Shown here: piece after piece, positions 47,626 to 60,575 of the stretch
Layout: each line of letters opens with the position of its first letter
How positions within the stretch are numbered: position 1 is the stretch's first letter
Assembly (NCBI GenBank): GCA_026261815.1
Contig: JAMPIT010000566.1
Location: forward strand, 32,947,001 to 33,011,000
Origin: Monarcha castaneiventris obscurior
Taxonomy: Eukaryota; Chordata; Aves; Passeriformes; Monarchidae
Length of the DNA stretch: 64,000 bases
Direction: 5' to 3'
The notes under the pieces: generated by a model
The model's database searches: none
Told to the model about the DNA's origin: nothing
The model's input: only the letters and a program-made list of their open reading frames with translations
Made by a program: the position numbers and the translations under genes

Positions 47626-48284
47626 TGTCATCCTAAAACTGGTGTTTTCACAATGCATTTTATTTCAATAACCTGTATTCAGACAGTACCAATAGATCTG
47701 GCAGCTGTGTCTGAACAGCTTTATTGAGCCTTCTTTTGGTAGTGATGTGAAATTCCACAGGGAGTCAGAGTCTGAGAAATTAAATGTTCATGTGTGTTAG
47801 TTAGGAAAAAATAATCTGCAGTTCTCTTTGTTAGCACTAGCAGTGGGATTCATGTCTTGCCAAAGTTATTACTAAGGACTGTAGCAGTGGGGTTGTATCT
47901 AGTTGAACCCTTCGTCTGTCTAATCTAGTGTTTTGGAGCTAGAAATAACCAACTAATTCTCTCTATGCTTAAAAATACAGGGTATGATAGATTTACCTGA
48001 AACAAATTCAGTTGCTTAGGGTGAAGTAGGAAAGTTATTTTCTCCATAGCAACCAAGTTTGTGTACATCCCAAAGGGTTACAAAAAGTGAGAGAGTGAGG
48101 GAAAGGATGTCCTAGCAGCTTATTAGTATTCATCTCTCTTTCTGAGGATGAAGGAAGTATTAGCCTTACCTCTCCAAAGGATCATGCACAGTACTGTGTG
48201 CCCATACACATGCAGGAAATGATCTCTCACCAAGGAAGAACCATTTCAGTTCATCCTTTAAAGATAAAAAGAAGCCACATCATT

Positions 48285-48366
48285 TGCAAAACAACCCAAA
48301 AACAAAACAAAACAAACAAAAAACCCCACCAAAAAAACCCCCAAAAAAACCCCCAAAAAAAAACCC
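48285..48366 (+). repeat. A/C-rich tract with a CCCCCAAAAAAA-type repeat
   Basis: After a caaaa-rich lead, C runs alternate with A runs: CCCC at 48324-48327, CCCCC at 48338-48342, CCCCC at 48350-48354 and CCC at 48364-48366, spaced by seven to nine A. The minus strand therefore has four G runs with T loops, a possible G-quadruplex. Confidence 0.85.
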
Positions 48367-51300
48367 AGAAAAAAATTCAAGAAAAGGGACATTTGATAAT
48401 TGTCTGAAATAGTTTTCAAGTTCTAGTCAAATTGACAGAATCAGAGTATTGGAAAAAATGAAAAATAGAAACACTATGAACGTTTTTGAACTCTTAAACA
48501 CAATACTGATTTTTCATTTTAAAGAGGAGTTTTGCTTTAGACTTCACCTAAATGTAATTTTGAAATGGCTAAAATTATTACCATGGCAGTTAAATGATCT
48601 TTGTTCATTCTTCTTGGACCTCAGATTTTTGCTTATAGGCAGGTAATGCATATTTTGGCAGCTTCTTTCTTCGTCCTCGTAGTCCAAAGATTTCTTATGT
48701 TTTGGCATTTGACAGCTCTCTTCATTCTTTGTCCCAGAGATAAACAGAGCTTTGTTTTACTGAATAGGTGATGGAAGAAATAGAAAAGCAAGAGAGTCTG
48801 TGAAGCAACTACAGGTCTTTCACTGAGTGCAGAATTCAGGACTTTCAAAATTCAGGATGTGTAGGAATTGCCTTTTCCTCCAGCAGCAAAAGTCTGGAGA
48901 AGTCAGCAGTAGGATAGCTCTGCCTCTGTGAGACTGATTCAATCTGGAGCAAATCAACACAGAAAAAACACGAGGCAGTATTGGGAAGGTCTCATCATCT
49001 CAGGAGTTTTGTGACCCTCTCCTGATAGTAAATATGAAGAAGTATAAAGCAACCTGTAATAGCTGTACTAGTCTCAAAAGAATGCCACAGATGCCAGCAT
49101 ATTTTTCAAGAAAAGCATTGTGATAAATATTCAAGTTTTATAATTTGTTTCTCATTGTAGCAATGGCTATTAGAATTTAGTACTATTAAATGTTTACAAC
49201 AGAATATTGTTCTAACTTGAAAACATAAGCATGTTCCTCTGCCAGGCTCTTGCCACCATCAGCCAGCCTAATACTGTTTTTCCAAGGCTGCAGAGTGCTG
49301 TGGAGTAATTTTAACATGCTGTTAGCTGATGTGGTTCTTCTCAGGGGTGCCCTGTTACAGCCAAGAGCTGTAGCAGCAGTGCAGCCAAGGAGATGTGATG
49401 GCACAGCCTGGGGCAGCTCTGCAGCTGAGTAGTGGTGGCTGCTGCCAAGGCAGGCTGGAATTGCCTTTCACAGCGAGCACATACATGTGTTTTTTAAACC
49501 TGGATTAAGGGCTTGGCTCTTGATCAAGTCTGGTCTATTTATACTGTCAGTCTTTTCATACCATGAGCCTACTCCGTGGGAAGTAATCACCTTGCTAAGA
49601 ATAAGAGTGATACATTCAGCTCATTAGTGGTCCCAAAGCTCTTTCTGTCCCAGGCTTTCCAAGCGATTGCTATGCTAACAAAGGTTCGCATCAGCTATCC
49701 ATTTATGCTGCGTATTCATAGTTAACTTCAAGTGTAAAAATGTCAGTGACAAATTAGGGAGAGCTTGGCATCCCACACTTCTGAAATGCTCAAGAAAGGC
49801 AGCTTCCTGCTCCTAGGTATCAACCAGCCTTTAACGATCTCATGGTGGGGTGTTACTGTATGCCTTTATTGCTCCTCTTTTTTCCAGGCATGTCATTTAT
49901 CTTTTTATTTCAATATGAATGTTTTTAACTTCCCCTTCCAATCCTTGCAGCTCATTGTATCCTACAGGTCTGAGAGCTCTTAAAGTTTTGTTCTCATGTA
50001 GGTTCTTAGAAATTTTGTTCACAACCTTAACCCTCTGTTGTAGAAGAGATATGAACTGATGCCTGTTTTTCATGAGGAAAGCACATTTTCCACTTCTCTG
50101 ATTTTCATTTTCTTTCATCTTTAATAACTGCTCTATTTTTCCAGCCACCTATGAAGCCAGGGGCAGCAAGACTGGGTGTGGAGTTCTACGCACACCCCCA
50201 CTCAGGCCAGAGAGGGGGCAATGGTTTCATCTCGTAGTTGGTGGTTTTTCTCTCCTGGGGCCACGTTGGTGTTTTTGATTCTATGGTTGCACTGAATAAG
50301 TGCACCTGGTTAAAAAGGATAGAGAGGAAACAGTCACAGCTTCTCAGTTCCTGATGCTGTAATAATTCCTGTGTTCTTACACATGTATGACATGTGGTGT
50401 TATAAAAACAGAAACCTTTGAATTTCACCACTTCACCAAATAATTTTGATTATACCACAATAGTGACCTACACTTTCCATTATTTAGCACCGCACAATCT
50501 TTTCTGTCACCTGCAAACTCCATCAGCAATTTATCATTGATGGGTATTTTGATTTCTTTTTTCTGCTATGTGACTCTTCAGCCTTTATGAAAGATATGGT
50601 GACAGAGTACTGTATTTCAAATATTTCCACGTTAAATATTTGAAGTCAAAGCAGGAAGAATTTGTTGTGCTTCCAGACAAGAGAGAAAGCTTACAAGCCC
50701 TGAATGGTTCTGAGTCAGTGAGATGGTGGAAGGACAGGAGGAGGAGAAAGGGGAGAGAGGAAGGAAGGGAAAGAATTCCAGCAGTGGCAAAAATCCCTTT
50801 TATCCTTAAATAGATTTGGGGCCCAGTTCTGTTGTTACCTAAACCATTTTCCACACTAAAGCAGTGTAGCCTTCACTGAAATAGCTGCTTTGTGGAAAAT
50901 TAGAGGACCATCAGGCTTTCACAAGGAAGGAGGAAAGTCACCTGACTATATTCTGCTGCATCTCTGAGGTGCTGAGAAACAGTTGCCTTTAGAAAGCATC
51001 TCAACCTAAAGGAGGCCGAGTGAGTGAGTATAAAGGATGCTAACACAGAACAGGTGTCAAAATACCTGAGGGACCAAAGTTATGTGAGTTGGATCCTACC
51101 TGCGACGTTCAACATTCTTCTGTACATTGATTTGTGACAAACAGTGCCTCACCTTGCAGGTGATAAGGGAGCTTTGGTTATATTGAGCATGCCACTAGAC
51201 AAAATGCTTTTACTTAAAACACGAATGGTTCCTGTTTAATCCAAAGCAAATAGATGGAAATTCTTGCTTTATTTCGCACGTGTGCTGTGAGCTGCTGCCA

Positions 51301-51763
51301 CGCAAGGTGCAGGGCCGGGGCCGGGTGTGGGGCTGCAGCGGGGTGTGTGACAAGCGCACGGGCCAGGTGTGGCCAGGAGAGGGCCACCCAGCCCTGGCAG
51401 TGCCACTGCGCTCTGCTCTCCTGCCAAACAACCTCTGCAAAAGCTTGATTGCAAAGGTATCAGAGTTCGCAGGCGGCTGACCTCAGGGAAACAGGTGCAC
51501 ATTGTCATGTAAGAGAGAGATAGAAGAGAGACGTTCCATAACGTCTGCTGCAGATGTTAGTTTTAGGAGACAGAATAGAAAAAAAAATTTAAAAAGGACA
51601 TGGAAAATGCTATCAAAAGTACAGGGAATCCTTGCCTTTCATCCTGGCAAATTGTCTCTGATAAATGTCCCACAAGCCATAGGTTCCCTCATCTCAACTC
51701 CAGATGTCCCACAGACCAAGTGGAACCACTCCATACCTAATGGAGCAGGTAGCCCAGCCATAG

Positions 51764-51821
51764 GTAGTTCCTTTGCTAACCTGTTTTTCTCCATTAGGAC
51801 TAAGGTTAGCAAAGGAGCTAC
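51764..51821. other. Inverted repeat / hairpin, 19-bp stem with 20-nt loop
   Basis: Left arm 51764-51782 (core cctttgctaacct) and right arm 51803-51821 (core aggttagcaaagg) are reverse complements over 19 positions with one T/G wobble. The loop is 51783-51802. It could fold as an RNA hairpin or a cruciform. No transposon family or known non-coding RNA is recognised. Confidence 0.85.
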
Positions 51822-54800
51822 ATATTTCAGCCTATTTCAAATGCTGAGCATGTCCTAAGTGAGAGAAAAATCCTTTAAAAGAACTGAGTAGGAGCTAAAT
51901 CACTACCTGCTTCAAGGCTGATTATGTAGGGCACATAGGGGTAGTTCACACTTCACACAAGTGTTGCCAAGGTTTTTCCACACACGGTAGAAAGTGGATG
52001 TGCCAGCCCCATCCCTACCTGTGCCTGGTGCAAGCACAGGCAGCCTGCAGTGCTGCAGCCCCTCTTAAGGAGTGTGGGCAGCCCACATGGACACATGCTC
52101 CTCTAACTTAATTTTAAGCACCTGCAGGATGAGTATGGATCTAGTGCTTCCTTCTGAGCTGGCTGGAGTTGGTAGGGTATGTGTAGCACATTTTAAGCAC
52201 TCTAACAAGTGGAGTGTCTTGGGCTTTCATGCTTCTCTTTATGCTCATAGGTACACATCATGTCCTCTCAGTGACATCTCATATTACTGAGTTTGGGAGC
52301 TGCTATTATTTTTATCCAACAATCACATTAATAAACGTATCTCGTCTCTTTTCCATGCTGCTCCCAAACCAGTCATGCCAGGTCAGTGCTGAGGCAGAGC
52401 AGAACTGAGCTACTGGGGGTCCATAAACACGGGGCTCAAATAGGGTTTTCCTTGGGCAAGCCCATCATAAAGAGATCCATGGTGGAAAATCCCTGCTGCC
52501 AAGCCTTGCCTGGGGCATAGTTAGTCATGGTGGGCTTGTGCAAGTCGAGTTGGGGTCTCATATGCAGAAAAAGCTGCTCAGAGAGCCTGCCCTTCCATGG
52601 GCCAAACTCTGCACCTTGAACCCTGGCACCTCAGTGTCTGTATGAGAGTACTCAAGTGGTTGAGAAGATGCTGTCAGTTCTGTTGCTGCTACCACTGCTT
52701 CCATTTTAGTGTGTTACTGTACAAAGTCACTCTCATTCTGAGGAGAGACTGGCACTGAGGTGTAAACACCTCCTTCAGTCCAAGTAGCACTGAGATGAAT
52801 CTGATAAGCAGGGAGCAGTACTTTGAGGGACTACCATTTTCTCCCACAGGAAGAAAGCTCCACTCGCTGCTTCCTTCTCCACATGATGAGCACTACATTG
52901 AACTTATGACTCAGATGTAAACAATACTCCTTCTAACATCTTATCCCTGTATTTGCTTTGTCTTCTTTTCCCATGTTCTAATGGTTCCCATGTACTAATC
53001 CTGATGTTTAGTGAAGTTTCTGACTTCTGAAGTTTGCAGCTTGCGTGAGATTTGCTTCTTTAGCAGTCAAATGAAGTCTGAAATAACCATATTTACTGCT
53101 AAAATCCAAAATAATGTTATCAAACCAGAGGATTTTCTCCATACTTCCACCCAGTGGTGAAGAAACAAGATAAATGATTGCCATGATGACATCATCTTGA
53201 GAAATCTTTCCAAAAAGTGATTCTTTGACACATTCTTTATCCTCAGCCTGCTTAACTGACATGTTTATTAATTAGCTAAAGATGATGTATTTCACCTGGC
53301 AATGAACTTAGTGTCCTGTCTTGTTTTGGTTTAATTTCATTTGCATTTATCTCATGATAGCATATCACACACATATGTCAAATATTTTAAAATTAAACTT
53401 TTCTCATTAAATGTCTTACCCATTTTAAGAATTAAGCAACTTTTCCACTTAGTCAAAAAACCACATGCCAACTCTAAAAAATTAACATCACAAGGCTTAT
53501 TGCCCTATCTCCTAATTAGAAAAAAAAACTAACACTATCCACATCAAGTGTAAATGTCTATTCCCACTGTGTACCCCAAGGATTTTTAAAAATTTAATTC
53601 ATTAGGCTTTTCAGTGCCAAAATTCCTTTCATACTAATAAGATAAGATGGTCCATAGTACGGATACTACACACACAGGCAAGAACTTCAACCAGAGGTAA
53701 CTATTGCATTATAGTGGAGAATGCAGCAGTTTACATTCCCAGGGGCATGGTCTTTTCTTACTGCATTATTCTTGTACTCAGTTTTTCTCATTCATGCTCT
53801 CAGTCATTTCAAAATCCTAGTTCCAGTTTGCAAGGCCATTGGTCACTGCCTCTGGGTATAGTTGCATTACTGGTCTCATTGCCATTCATGAGTTGTTCAT
53901 GACTTTACCAGGGCAGTTCCCACAGCCCAGTACAAGGAGTGTGAGTTATAGGCACTGTTCTTGAGCTACAAGCTCGACTTTCAAAGGATATTACCAGGCA
54001 CTGGGTTAACCTTTACGAGCAACTTGCAAAACCATTCTCTTTACTAAGACAGAAATGTTACTGTAGGCTAATACAGTGGAAAGGAAAAGGGAGAACAACA
54101 ATGTGCCAAGTAATGCCTGCTTCTCCAAAAAAGATTCAAAAGATCCTGATGTCCACCAGGAAACACTGTAGACCTAATTTGCCCATGAAATATTTTGATA
54201 CTGTTTCAACAAGGGCTATACGAACATTTCGACACAAGCTACCACACTGTAATCAGACTGGAACCATGGTCAGAGGTTGTATCAAAGGTGGGCTGCATCA
54301 GCTGTCTCCAAAAAGGACCCAGGCAGTTCACAAAAGACAAAGAAGAGGATATTAAAATGCTCCCTTCCCCTCATGGCACAGTTTTCTCCACATCCATAGC
54401 CTCAGCTTTCACCAGACCTGGGACCTAGGGATGTGCATGTATTGTATGTAGCAGTATCTTATAGCTCAGATACCATTCAGATAGTTCAGAAAGGAGCTAA
54501 AATCTCTCAAAGTTTCATCTTCTGGCTAAATCAAAAGAAATTAGTGATCTAAAGGTGCTACTTTACTTTAAAATTACATATGCACATACATACTTCCAAT
54601 AAGCACCATCTGCTTATCTGAAAACCACCAGAATAAGAATGTTGTAACTGAAACCAGAAAAATAAAAGCCAGTGAAAGGTATTTTCAGAGCTCTTCAATT
54701 TTTTCTTTAATGTGTTAAGGAACAAAAGTTTCTGACACTAGAGGATATATGCAGACAGATCATCTAGCCTGCCAATATGATTTTGGAGATTGGAATATAA

Positions 54801-54894
54801 TAACAGTGAGTCAGAAAGTTATTATTTTGAGTATGGAGAAGAGAAGGTAGGAAATGTGTATTTGTAGAAACACTTTCTGTTGTGTTTTACAGCA

Positions 54895-55490
54895 GTGGCC
54901 TGATAGGTAGCTGGGCTTTGGCCCTTCTAATTTTCTCCCTCCATAACTTCACAACATCTTTGTAGTCCTCATGAGTTCTCTGCCCTTTTCCAGAGGTGAT
55001 AAACTCTCTTTTTCTTCTGCCAGGGCTCTCCGTTCATCCAGGCCAGTATTATCCTCACCAGCTCATTATTCAGCACATGGGATGGCCTGCTCCTACAACT
55101 TTTAGATTTCCTTCTTAAAGCAGGTCCATCCTTCCTGGACTCCTTTGCCCTTCAGGACTTCTTCCCAAGGGATTCTGTCAACCAGCCTCCTAAACAGGCC
55201 TCTGGAATTTCCCTCCTTACTTCTCTGAGAGTTGAAAGCTCTATTGTTTCGTAGTTGCTATGCCCAAGACAGCCTCCCACCACCACATCTCCCACCAGTC
55301 CTCTGTTCACAAACAGCAGCTCTGCAGGGCACCTCCCCTGGTTGATTCCCTCACCAGCTGTGTCAGGAGATTCTCCACACAGTCCAGGAACCTCCTGGAG
55401 TGTTTTCTGTCTGCTGTGTTGTACTTCCAGCAGACTTCTGCTAAGCTGAAGTCCCCAAAGGTGTCAAGTCCCCAAGAAGTTCAGGAATGA
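54895..55490 (-). mobile_element. CR1 LINE fragment, endonuclease to RT linker region
   Basis: The minus strand carries degenerate CR1 ORF2 sequence between the endonuclease domain and the reverse transcriptase, in pieces. They are FLDCVENLLTQLV followed by EPTRGGALQ (about 55400-55330), GKKS, SRKDGPALRRKSKS (about 55165-55100), and AWMNGEPWQKKKRVYHLWKR (about 55045-54985). Several stops and indels are present. Both the 3' part and the 5' start are missing, so this is an internal relic. Confidence 0.88.
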
Positions 55491-58400
55491 CATGCATTGC
55501 CACGAGACTCTCATGCATGCCATTTGGTAGCACCAAGGTAAATATGGTGCAAGGCAGACTCACACTGGTACCCACCCATCCTACTGGTTCAACAACAGGA
55601 CTTTTTTCTGACTTTGAAAAAGTGACAAGAGAGAGAAATCTACCTCTTTCCAGTCACAATCAACTGTGTATTGGTGTCAGGTTTTATCCTGACTGCTGCA
55701 AAGGCTGAAGTGATCATTTAAATTCACGCTTGCCACCATCTTAGCTCATTCCTGCATGGAAAAGTGCCCTGGCTCACAGAGCTCCTGAACACTTGGCACA
55801 CATGGCTTTAGTTTCAGGACTATGAATGTAGTGAGTGTTTTCCAAGTCCTACTGTAGCTTTTATTAAGACTCTACTAATGCTTTCGTATGTTTTGATTTC
55901 TTTTCATTTTAATTCTCCATTTACACCTCTGGAGTTGACTACACACCAGGACAAGAGATATCCTCCTTCACAGCTGGAACAGGCTGCCTCCATGGCTCTT
56001 GGGTCGTGTATAGCACACGTCCAAAGTTTTCAACACTCTTAGACCATGCTGCCAAAACAGCCAGATTAAAGATTCCCCATCTGCAGCCCACATGTAAAAT
56101 GGAGGGAAAATATATACTTTATAATATATAAGCTTTGTGACATAATTATTTGCAATACAGAAACACCCGAAGTCTCCTCTGGAGATTAGATTCTGCTGCA
56201 TTTGTTAGGAGTTGTAAGCATGGCATGAACTATGTCCTCTGAAATGACAGCAGATGAAAGAACCAACAAAAGTGACGTTTTCTTTCCCTTCAGTGAGTGG
56301 GCTGGCAGAGGGCAGCCTGAGATGCCTTTACAGAAGCTATTTTAAAATTATCAGAGCATCATCCTGAGACCCTGGGACGGAGCTGTGGATTGAATTCAGA
56401 TTTCTCAAGACACAGTCAATAACTTTCATCCAGAGCAATTTCCTTCTGTCTTGCAGACAGGCAAATTGGAAAAGTGACAGATGACAGACAAGCTGGCAGG
56501 GTGACAGGAAGCTTTCGGATGCAGTCTGCAAAAAGGGTAAGAACATCCATTTTCTTCCCACACCAAATGCTCATTCCTACCTTTCCATCAGCTTCTGTTT
56601 ATAGCCAGCTTTGCCAGAAAAGGCGGTTTCATTTCTTTCATGGAAGTCCTTTAAGAGTCAGTCATCTAGGGCAATTGAGCATAGGCATTAAGATAATTAC
56701 AGTGAAAAGTTATTAAATCCTGGCCAACTCTTGTGCTGTGCCTGCTCAATTCTTCTGAATACAAATTTCTTGCAATATTAAGCCCCAGACCACACTATAA
56801 ATACTCACCCATGGTGAGACATCCCAGAACTTTGATGCGGATCCACATGAATTTTCTCCCTAAAGTAAAGAACTCCAGAGGCAGGGGAGGAAATCAAATG
56901 GGAAAACTAAATTTATGAAAACAAAACCCTTAAACAAACAAAAATGCAGAACTTAGAAAACCAGAAATTAAAAGGGCTTGTCAATAAATTGTGCCTTTCA
57001 GCTCCATTCTTGAAGAGGGGGACTGATCACACATTTGTGTTGTTAGTCCATCATCTTTCAGTACCAAAAGTCACACAGAGTCATTTGACTCCTTACCAAG
57101 AGTCTTCTTACTGTTCCATATGAGACCTGTCTATCTGCTTTCTCTTCCTCTCAGCAGTCTCTGCTCTTGTCTAACTTGCATTAATGCAATACGAGCCAGG
57201 TGTGGACTGCAGGTGAAAACCAGGCATGGACCTGAACTAAACAACACACAGGAACAGAGTGGAGGAGGAAAGAATATGATGGAGGAAAGTGGCTGGTTGT
57301 AGCTGGGCATCTCAATAAGGAGAAGGAAAAGAGAAACACCAGAAAAGTGGGGAAAGAGATCAAAATAACACTGGGGCCACTGTGAAACAGCCTGACATCA
57401 CTGTACAGTAAAAGTGCACCAAGAGTCGTCTGTGCTGAACCTTGGCTGGAAGCAGGTTGTAGCTGTGAGAAAATAAATAGACACCTTCTCTTAGTGTCCT
57501 TGTGTACAAGAAAACAGTGCACACACTGCTTCTGGGGCACATGACTCTACCATCCACAGCTTTGCTGACGAGAAATAACCTAGAAGACCCCAAAGCTCCA
57601 TTAACCAACCAGGTCAAAAAGGAATAGTAATATGAATAATGTAACAATTAGGTTTTGGCAGTATTTAATGAATTCACTCCAGGAAAGGTTTGGATAATAG
57701 TTCTGATTAATACAAATTAATCAAATTTTACAGAGGTTGTCAGCTGTCCTCCCCCTAAAAAGCATAATGATTAATGATAGCAAAATTATAACAAGAAGGC
57801 AGTAATAGCTTGTGTTTAGCTTTTTAAATTGTAAGGAACTTTACAAACAATCACTAATAGATTTAAATCCTCTGGTTGTCCTGTGGTGTGGATGTTGGAA
57901 CTGTAAGACAGCTATATTAACCAGAGAGAGAGTGAAATTCATCATGCTCCCCACTGAAATAACTGTCCACTTCGGTGTTAGAAAGGAAAAGTATTAGACT
58001 CTTAACACTGGAATTAGAGAGCAGATCTTTTAGCTGCCATGGACCCAGAGGAAACCACACAATTTATTCCAAAGCTGATACACTCCTAGTAATGTTTCCT
58101 ACTGTTCACCACAAAGATGACTTCCATTAACTTGTGTACCTTTACAGCACACTCTCATGTGCAGAACTGTTCTCTCATCAAATACAGTAACATCATTATT
58201 AACAACAGTGGCTGGCACACTTCCAGTGCCCTCAATCACTTGTGAAGCCACCTCTGAAGTGAAATATTACCCCCTGTATGCAGGGATATGAGATCCAAAC
58301 TCAGTCTTCACTTTCTAAAAGTACCCATTTTCTGTAAAACCAGCCAAGCTTCTTCAAAGTGAGGGAGAAGAGGTAGCTGTTTGGCTTAAGGGAAAGCTCC

Positions 58401-58501
58401 ATTTTAAGATTTGAAAGTAATTGCTAGACTTGAATAGTCTAAGTGTGGATGCATCTCCTTTTCCTCTTCAACTCTGTAAATTAGCATTACAGTTTGCTTT
58501 C

Positions 58502-58543
58502 CATAGAGAGGTATTAGCACTGTTTTCATAGAGAGGTATTAGC
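58502..58543 (+). repeat. 25-bp-spaced tandem duplication
   Basis: catagagaggtattagc occurs at 58502-58518 and again at 58527-58543 without mismatch, consistent with a 25-bp slippage duplication. Confidence 0.9.
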
Positions 58544-60517
58544 TTGGCAGCTCTTGCTCCACTTCTGTTTATATTTTGTACTGCTTGCAGTAGAATTGGC
58601 AACAGAAGATGCTACCAAAAAGGCTTTTTTTGCACAGAACTGTGAAGGACTTTAGGAAGGAACATAACCCTAAAATAACCACTGCAAACATTTCACAGGG
58701 TTTGGATACTTAAGGTTAGTGTTGTCTAAAAAGCAGTGCTTTCGGATTCTCTTCTAAATGTTTTTTTATACCACACTTAACATCACAGTAACAGAAGACA
58801 AAGCAGCTGCAAATACTTCTTCAAATACCAGATGAGGTAAACTTGAAAAGTGGAGCACTGGCAATACATTGCAGAAGCATTTGAACTGCTTCTGCAGGGA
58901 GCTAGCTGGTACCAGAGGCAGTACAGCTGTGCTGCACTGCTGGGCTGAGCTAGAGGAACCTGCCTAGCAATTTCCAGATGTGCTGCTTCAGTGTCCAAGC
59001 AGGTACCCTGAACAGAGCAATGCCACACCTGGGGAACTGCCTGGATGTGGTGAGATTGGAGATCCCTGCACAGTGCTTGTACTGTGATGAGCTTTTGGGG
59101 TACATGAAGCCAGTGGTATCATGAAGCCACTGTTTTTTGGCACATATCCTCAAAGAAATGTTGCTGCATGGGTTATTATTTGGCATTTATTAGATTAGAC
59201 AAGCTTCATGTCCAGATGACTACAAGTCCTTGAGTGAAGAGCATCACTTCAGTTTTGCCCATTTGTGTAGAACAGCTGATTATCTTCTGTGAGCTCAATC
59301 CCTTCAGAGGCAGTGCTGCTGCAAGGAAAAGAAAGGGAGAGCCGTGTGTTGCTTCTGTATGTGCTGATATGAAAGCTGCATGCTTAGTCTAGTACTTGAG
59401 TCAATGTTTTATGACCATTTCAGTTTACAGGTCAGGTACAGATAGTGACAAAACAGTAGAAAGCCAACCTGGGATGTTCCAAGACAGTAAGCAGAGGAGG
59501 GGTTGGTGGTGCAGTTTGCCTTTGTATCTTATTTTGACACTTTATCCAGGAAACACAGGTTTAGTAAATACCTTACTGTGAGATGCTGACAGTAGCAAAA
59601 AAAGCAAAAGTCCAGAAGAGCATGAATAGACAGATGCCAGCTCTCTGAAAGGCAGGTTCCACCAGTGCAGGCATGCTCCCTCTGGGACCTCAGCCTAGCA
59701 ACCACCATCCCCAGATGGGCTAAGCTTAGTGATCCTCATCCCCAGACCTGCCCTTGGATCACACACACTCCTGAGCAGTATCAACTTGACATTACATGGT
59801 TTTGGGTGGCCATTGCCTGCCACAGAAATGACCATAAGATACAAATAGCTCACATTCTTCTTTGGCACTCAGGAAGGTTTTACAGCACCACAGTTTAGAT
59901 CTGCTCTGCTGGTACACAGTAACTCATGAGCTCTCTGGGCTCTGAGGAGTCTGTGAATACATCTCTCCTGTGGGAGGATGGAAGAAGTATCCTCCCTAGC
60001 AGCTCCATGATGGTGTCATGGGCAAATTTCTGCTTTTCAGGAATGCTTTGGGGCTAACCTGTGAAGTATAAATTATTCCCCTGCTTGGGTAGTCCTTCAG
60101 TCACTAGCATCCTGCCTTTTTCAGCTCTAATACTAACAACTTTCTTCAGCAGCTTGAAGCATTTTCTGTCCCTATGCTTCATTTTACCTGGCAATCTTCA
60201 TCCTGCTACCAAAATCTGCAACTTCTCCTGAACCTGAATTAATCCAATAAGGTTTATTTCAAATGTTTTCTCCCCTGATCTTGTGCAACAAATACAGAGC
60301 ATGACACTTAAGCCTAAAGCTGTTATTTACTTTACTTCAAATCTTTGAATAGCAAAATTTATAGATGGGATTGAAAAAAGAAGCAATAATTAGTCCCCAA
60401 ACTGTGGAGGTTCTGATGGCCAAACAGGAAAACTTCACTTTTCAGCAGTTGAGATTCTGTGGCAGTTTTCAGAACAAAAAATCCTATGAGTCTCCAGTTC
60501 ATATTTCTGCTCTGGAA

Positions 60518-60575
60518 ACACCCAGTCTAAATAGGCAAAACCAAGGACACCCAGGCTAAACAGGCAAAGCCAAGG
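60518..60575 (+). repeat. 29-bp tandem duplication, two copies
   Basis: Units 60518-60546 and 60547-60575 share acaccca, ctaaa, aggcaaa and ccaagg, and differ at three positions. Confidence 0.92.

Larger units (their letters stand above)
47626..54894. other. Intergenic region, no gene recognised
   Basis: About 7.3 kb with only chance frames. It contains an A/C-rich tract, a polypurine patch at about 50722-50774, a small GC-rich patch at about 51280-51480 and a hairpin, the tract and hairpin being listed separately. Confidence 0.65.
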
